Source of the DNA: an uncultured Lachnospiraceae bacterium
GTDB lineage: Bacteria > Bacillota > Clostridia > Lachnospirales > Lachnospiraceae
Length of the DNA: 50,201 nucleotides
Assembly (NCBI GenBank): GCA_902779575.1
Contig: CACZBW010000025.1
Coordinates: 1-50,201, forward strand
Reading direction: 5' to 3'
In this document: piece by piece, positions 47,352-50,201 of the stretch
Layout of the letters: every line of letters starts with the position of its first letter
Numbering within the stretch: the stretch's first letter is position 1
The notes under the pieces: generated by a model
What the model saw: the letters and a program-made list of their open reading frames with translations, nothing else
Told to the model about the DNA's origin: nothing
Database searches by the model: none
Translations under genes and position numbers: made by a program

Positions 47352-49049
47352 ATGAGCACGATCGAAAAAAAAGCATGGTGGAAGGAAGCCGTTATTTATC
47401 AGATTTACCCGCGGAGTTTTATGGACAGCAATGGTGACGGTATCGGCGACCTTTGCGGTATTACATCCCGGCTGGATTACCTGGCAGAGCTTGGCATAGA
47501 TGTGATCTGGCTGTCACCGGTGTACAGTTCCCCCAACGATGACAACGGGTACGATATCTCCGACTACCGGGATATCATGAAGGATTTCGGCAAGATGGAA
47601 GATTTCGACCATCTTCTTGCTGAAGCGCACAAACACAATATCAAAATCGTGATGGACCTCGTTGTGAACCATACCTCTGACGAGCATGCCTGGTTCATCG
47701 AAAGCAGAAAATCCAAAGACAACCCTTACCGCGATTATTACATCTGGAAAGAGCCGCGTGACGGCGGTGCTCCCAACAACTGGCAGTCCTGCTTCAGCGG
47801 TTCCGCGTGGGAGAAGGACGATGCGACCGGTATGTACTACCTGCACTGCTTCTCCAAAAAGCAGCCCGACCTCAACTGGGAGAATCCGGCGGTCCGCGAT
47901 GAAGTATTTGATATGATGAACTGGTGGTGCGAGAAGGGAATTGACGGTTTCCGCATGGATGTCATCAGCATGATCTCCAAAGATCCCGATTATCCGGACG
48001 GCCCGGTGAAGGACGGACTTTATGGCGACCTGATGCCCTATGTCTGCAACGGTCCTCATGTCCATGAATATCTGCAGGAGATGAACCGCCGGGTCCTCAG
48101 CAAATATGACCTGCTGACCGTCGGCGAAGCGGCAGGCGTCACAGTTGACGAAGCAAAGAAATATGCCAACGAAGAAGGCACCGAGCTGAACATGGTATTC
48201 CATTTTGAACATACGGATGCTGTGAGCAATAAGGGGAGTGTCGTCGGAAAATGGACCACCAGGAAACCGGTGCTTGACGATATCCGTCCAATCATGAACA
48301 AATGGCAGACGGAGCTGGAAGGCAAAGCCTGGAACAGTCTTTACTGGGACAATCACGATCAGCCGAGGGCGGTATCCCGGTTTGGCGATGATTCCACAGA
48401 AGAATTCCGCGTTCTTTCCGCCAAAATGCTGGCCACCTGCCTCCATATGATGAAGGGCACCCCGTACATCTATCAGGGAGAAGAAATCGGCATGACCAAC
48501 ACCAGATTCCGCTCTGTCGAAGATTGTCGGGATATTGAAGAAATCAACGCTTATCGTCAGTATGTGACGGATCATCATATGGTGAGCAGCGAAGAGATGC
48601 TGAAATGTTTTGAAACGGTAGCCCGTGACAATGCCCGCACCCCGATGCAGTGGAATTCAGAAAAGAATGCAGGTTTTTCGACCGGCACCCCGTGGATTCC
48701 CGTCAACCCGAACTATACCGATATCAACGCAGAAAAGGCTCTGGCTGACCCGGATTCCGTCTTCTACTACTATCAGAAGCTGATCCGTCTTCGCCATGAG
48801 ACACCGGTGATTGTCTACGGCGTATTTGAACCGCTGCTCACGGATGATCATAATGTTTACGCATGGCGCCGTGTCCTTGGGGATCAGGTGCTGACCGTTG
48901 CCTGCAACTGGTCTGATCAGGATGTATCCTGTGATCTGTTTGAGAACCTGTCCGATGGTTCGGAAGAGCTGATTTCCAATTATAAATCCCATAAGAAAGG
49001 TGTACTGCAGCCTTACGAAGCGCGCGTCATCCTGAGTTCTCTGTCATGA
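47352..49049 (+). CDS. GH13 oligo-1,6-glucosidase / alpha-glucosidase (GH13_31 type)
   Basis: 565 residues, cytoplasmic. Regions I-IV of GH13: DLVVNHTSDEH, GFRMDVISMISK with nucleophile D203, TVGEAAGVTV with acid/base E259, and WDNHDQPRAVSRF with the stabilising D336. A Val directly after the nucleophile (DV) is the known marker for alpha-1,6 preference in this subfamily (alpha-1,4 enzymes have Thr/Ala). C-terminal beta domain is complete. Hydrolyses isomaltose-type oligosaccharides. AGGAGG precedes the ATG. Confidence 0.92.
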   Translation: MSTIEKKAWWKEAVIYQIYPRSFMDSNGDGIGDLCGITSRLDYLAELGIDVIWLSPVYSSPNDDNGYDISDYRDIMKDFGKMEDFDHLLAEAHKHNIKIVMDLVVNHTSDEHAWFIESRKSKDNPYRDYYIWKEPRDGGAPNNWQSCFSGSAWEKDDATGMYYLHCFSKKQPDLNWENPAVRDEVFDMMNWWCEKGIDGFRMDVISMISKDPDYPDGPVKDGLYGDLMPYVCNGPHVHEYLQEMNRRVLSKYDLLTVGEAAGVTVDEAKKYANEEGTELNMVFHFEHTDAVSNKGSVVGKWTTRKPVLDDIRPIMNKWQTELEGKAWNSLYWDNHDQPRAVSRFGDDSTEEFRVLSAKMLATCLHMMKGTPYIYQGEEIGMTNTRFRSVEDCRDIEEINAYRQYVTDHHMVSSEEMLKCFETVARDNARTPMQWNSEKNAGFSTGTPWIPVNPNYTDINAEKALADPDSVFYYYQKLIRLRHETPVIVYGVFEPLLTDDHNVYAWRRVLGDQVLTVACNWSDQDVSCDLFENLSDGSEELISNYKSHKKGVLQPYEARVILSSLS

Positions 49050-50065
49050 TTATGAAGGAAAAAGCGTCCTCGTCCATCAAAACTGCCGGAACCGCATCAG
49101 CACATTCCGGTTCAATCGCACAGAAAAAAACAGCGCTTCCACAGAGTCTTCAGGAAACACGTATGCAGGGGAGCTACACGTTCCCCTGCAGCATGTACTT
49201 TGCCGACTATCGAAAAGACATTCGAGAAAACGGCTTTATCACCAAAACGCACTGGCATGACGCCGTTGAGCTTCTCCATTTTGAAGAAGGGACTTATCTT
49301 CTGACCTACAACACGGAGCAGCTTACCATATCTGAAGAGGCATTCGGTTTTATCGAAAGCGGCCGGCTTCATGCGATCCGGAGCGAAGATGGATATATCG
49401 AACAAGCTGTCCTGTTTGAACCCTCGTTATTATCTGTTTCCACTGTGGATGCTTCCAAAAAAACAATCATCGACCCGCTGCTTCATTCCAGGGTTTCTTT
49501 TCCCAAACTGCTGACCGCTTCGGATCCGGGATTTTCAGAGATTTCGGAGGAATTTGACCGGATCAGAAAAGTCTTTTCCGCTGCGGATGACTGTGAGGGA
49601 GATCAGTACAGGGTGAGCAGTCCTTCGGGGCAGCTGCACACTAAGGCGGCGCTTCTTAATATTCTGGCAGTTTTATATGAAAATAAGCTTCTTACTCCTT
49701 CGGTCGAATCCAATGATCTCCGAGGGGAAGCGCTCAAAAGCGTAATTCTGTACATTGATCAGAATTACTCCCACAGCATTTATCTTACCAGCCTGGCAAA
49801 AATCATGAATATGAGCGAGGAGTACTTTTGCCGATTCTTCAAAAAGGCGATGGGAAAGACGCCCATCACGTATGTCAATGATGTGAGAATGCGCCATGCT
49901 GCCCTTCTTCTTGAAAAATCGGACCTGCCCGTGACGCAGATTGCCCTGGACTGCGGGTGCGTCAACATGGGACACTTTATATCCGAATTTCGGAAGCGTC
50001 TTTCCTGTACGCCTCTGGAATATCGGAAAAAGGCTCAGGAGGCAGAAAGGCTCCGGAATGATTGA
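49046..50065 (+). CDS. AraC family transcriptional regulator
   Basis: 339 residues. N-terminal cupin-like sensing domain (THWHDAVELLHFEEGTYLLT) and C-terminal double helix-turn-helix (YLTSLAKIMNMSEEYFCRFF; VTQIALDCGCVNMGHFISEF; ending SCTPLEYRKKAQ). The ATG overlaps the glucosidase stop (ATGA), so it is co-translated and most likely controls the glucosidase operon in response to a sugar. The N-terminal 40 residues are Ser/Ala-rich and unstructured. Confidence 0.9.
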   Translation: MIMKEKASSSIKTAGTASAHSGSIAQKKTALPQSLQETRMQGSYTFPCSMYFADYRKDIRENGFITKTHWHDAVELLHFEEGTYLLTYNTEQLTISEEAFGFIESGRLHAIRSEDGYIEQAVLFEPSLLSVSTVDASKKTIIDPLLHSRVSFPKLLTASDPGFSEISEEFDRIRKVFSAADDCEGDQYRVSSPSGQLHTKAALLNILAVLYENKLLTPSVESNDLRGEALKSVILYIDQNYSHSIYLTSLAKIMNMSEEYFCRFFKKAMGKTPITYVNDVRMRHAALLLEKSDLPVTQIALDCGCVNMGHFISEFRKRLSCTPLEYRKKAQEAERLRND

Positions 50066-50201
50066 AAACAGATTTCATACGTCTGAACTTATTACAATAG
50101 ATTTATCCTTAGATGAGTAAGAAAGTAGCACTACACTCATCAAAATATACTTAAAGTCTTTGTTTTGCCGCTATGTATTGCATTATTGAAAGCTATGCAG
50201 T
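50066..50201. other. Window end, no gene seen
   Basis: AT-rich 136 bp after the AraC gene without a recognisable gene or hairpin. Confidence 0.5.

Noticed and set aside
47514-48578. 354-codon minus-strand frame opposite the GH13 gene
   Set aside because: Shadow; GH13 motifs are all on the plus strand.

Overview
The window looks like chromosome of a gut-type Firmicute of class Clostridia, most likely Lachnospiraceae. Pointers are near-balanced base composition, strong AAGGAGG-type ribosome sites, DUF3793 and DUF6465 proteins, BspA-like leucine-rich secreted protein, GPH sugar symporter, and above all a C-glycoside deglycosylation gene set of the kind known from flavonoid-degrading gut clostridia. 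This taxonomic call is inference; no rRNA or tRNA gene was seen.

Layout. 1-1450 is gene debris: the right end of an IS200/IS605-type element abuts a beheaded DUF3793 gene, followed by a LysR helix-turn-helix stub and an antisense tail of a sugar-binding protein. 1614-5394 holds a compact free-standing condensation domain / carrier protein / adenylating ligase trio with a convergent TetR gene, then hflX on the minus strand. 6980-14000 mixes intact metabolic genes (flavodoxin-like protein, GPH transporter, sugar acetyltransferase, RpiB-type isomerase, DUF6465 protein) with collapsed ones: an AraC-cupin/LacZ in-frame chimera, an internally deleted ThuA and an internally deleted guanine deaminase. 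14277-20535 carries a P1 peptidase and the C-glycoside set: TIM-barrel alpha subunit, DUF6379 beta subunit, a second TIM-barrel epimerase and a Gfo/Idh/MocA oxidoreductase, bracketed by two paralogous iron-sulfur-flavoprotein-like proteins with zinc-ribbon tails. 20819-22240 is a secreted leucine-rich repeat protein.

22438-29702 is an apparent LacI-controlled catabolic operon: perfect-spacing promoter with two identical operator-like sites 125 bp apart, then FAD reductase/oxidase, cupin, LacI, CoA-transferase, crotonase and SDR. 29979-34115 is an iron/polyamine/phosphonate-type ABC importer. 34244-36025 has two membrane-linked proteins of unknown role and a YgjP-like metallopeptidase. 36148-36279 encodes a probable small RNA with promoter, an 8-bp loop-to-downstream pairing and terminator. 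36592-39103 has a radical SAM protein and an RlmCD-type rRNA methyltransferase.

39130-47207 is a three-level nest of mobile DNA: an IS1182-type element interrupted by an IS66-type element (8-bp target duplication visible), whose tnpB is in turn split by a RIT element (recombinases in trio) with 33-bp terminal inverted repeats. The window closes with a GH13 oligo-1,6-glucosidase and an overlapping AraC regulator.

Functionally the central 15-30 kb reads as uptake and catabolism of plant glycosides and their acids: 3-oxidation of the sugar, C-C bond cleavage, redox flavoproteins, then a CoA-dependent operon of unknown substrate. That link between the two blocks is inference.
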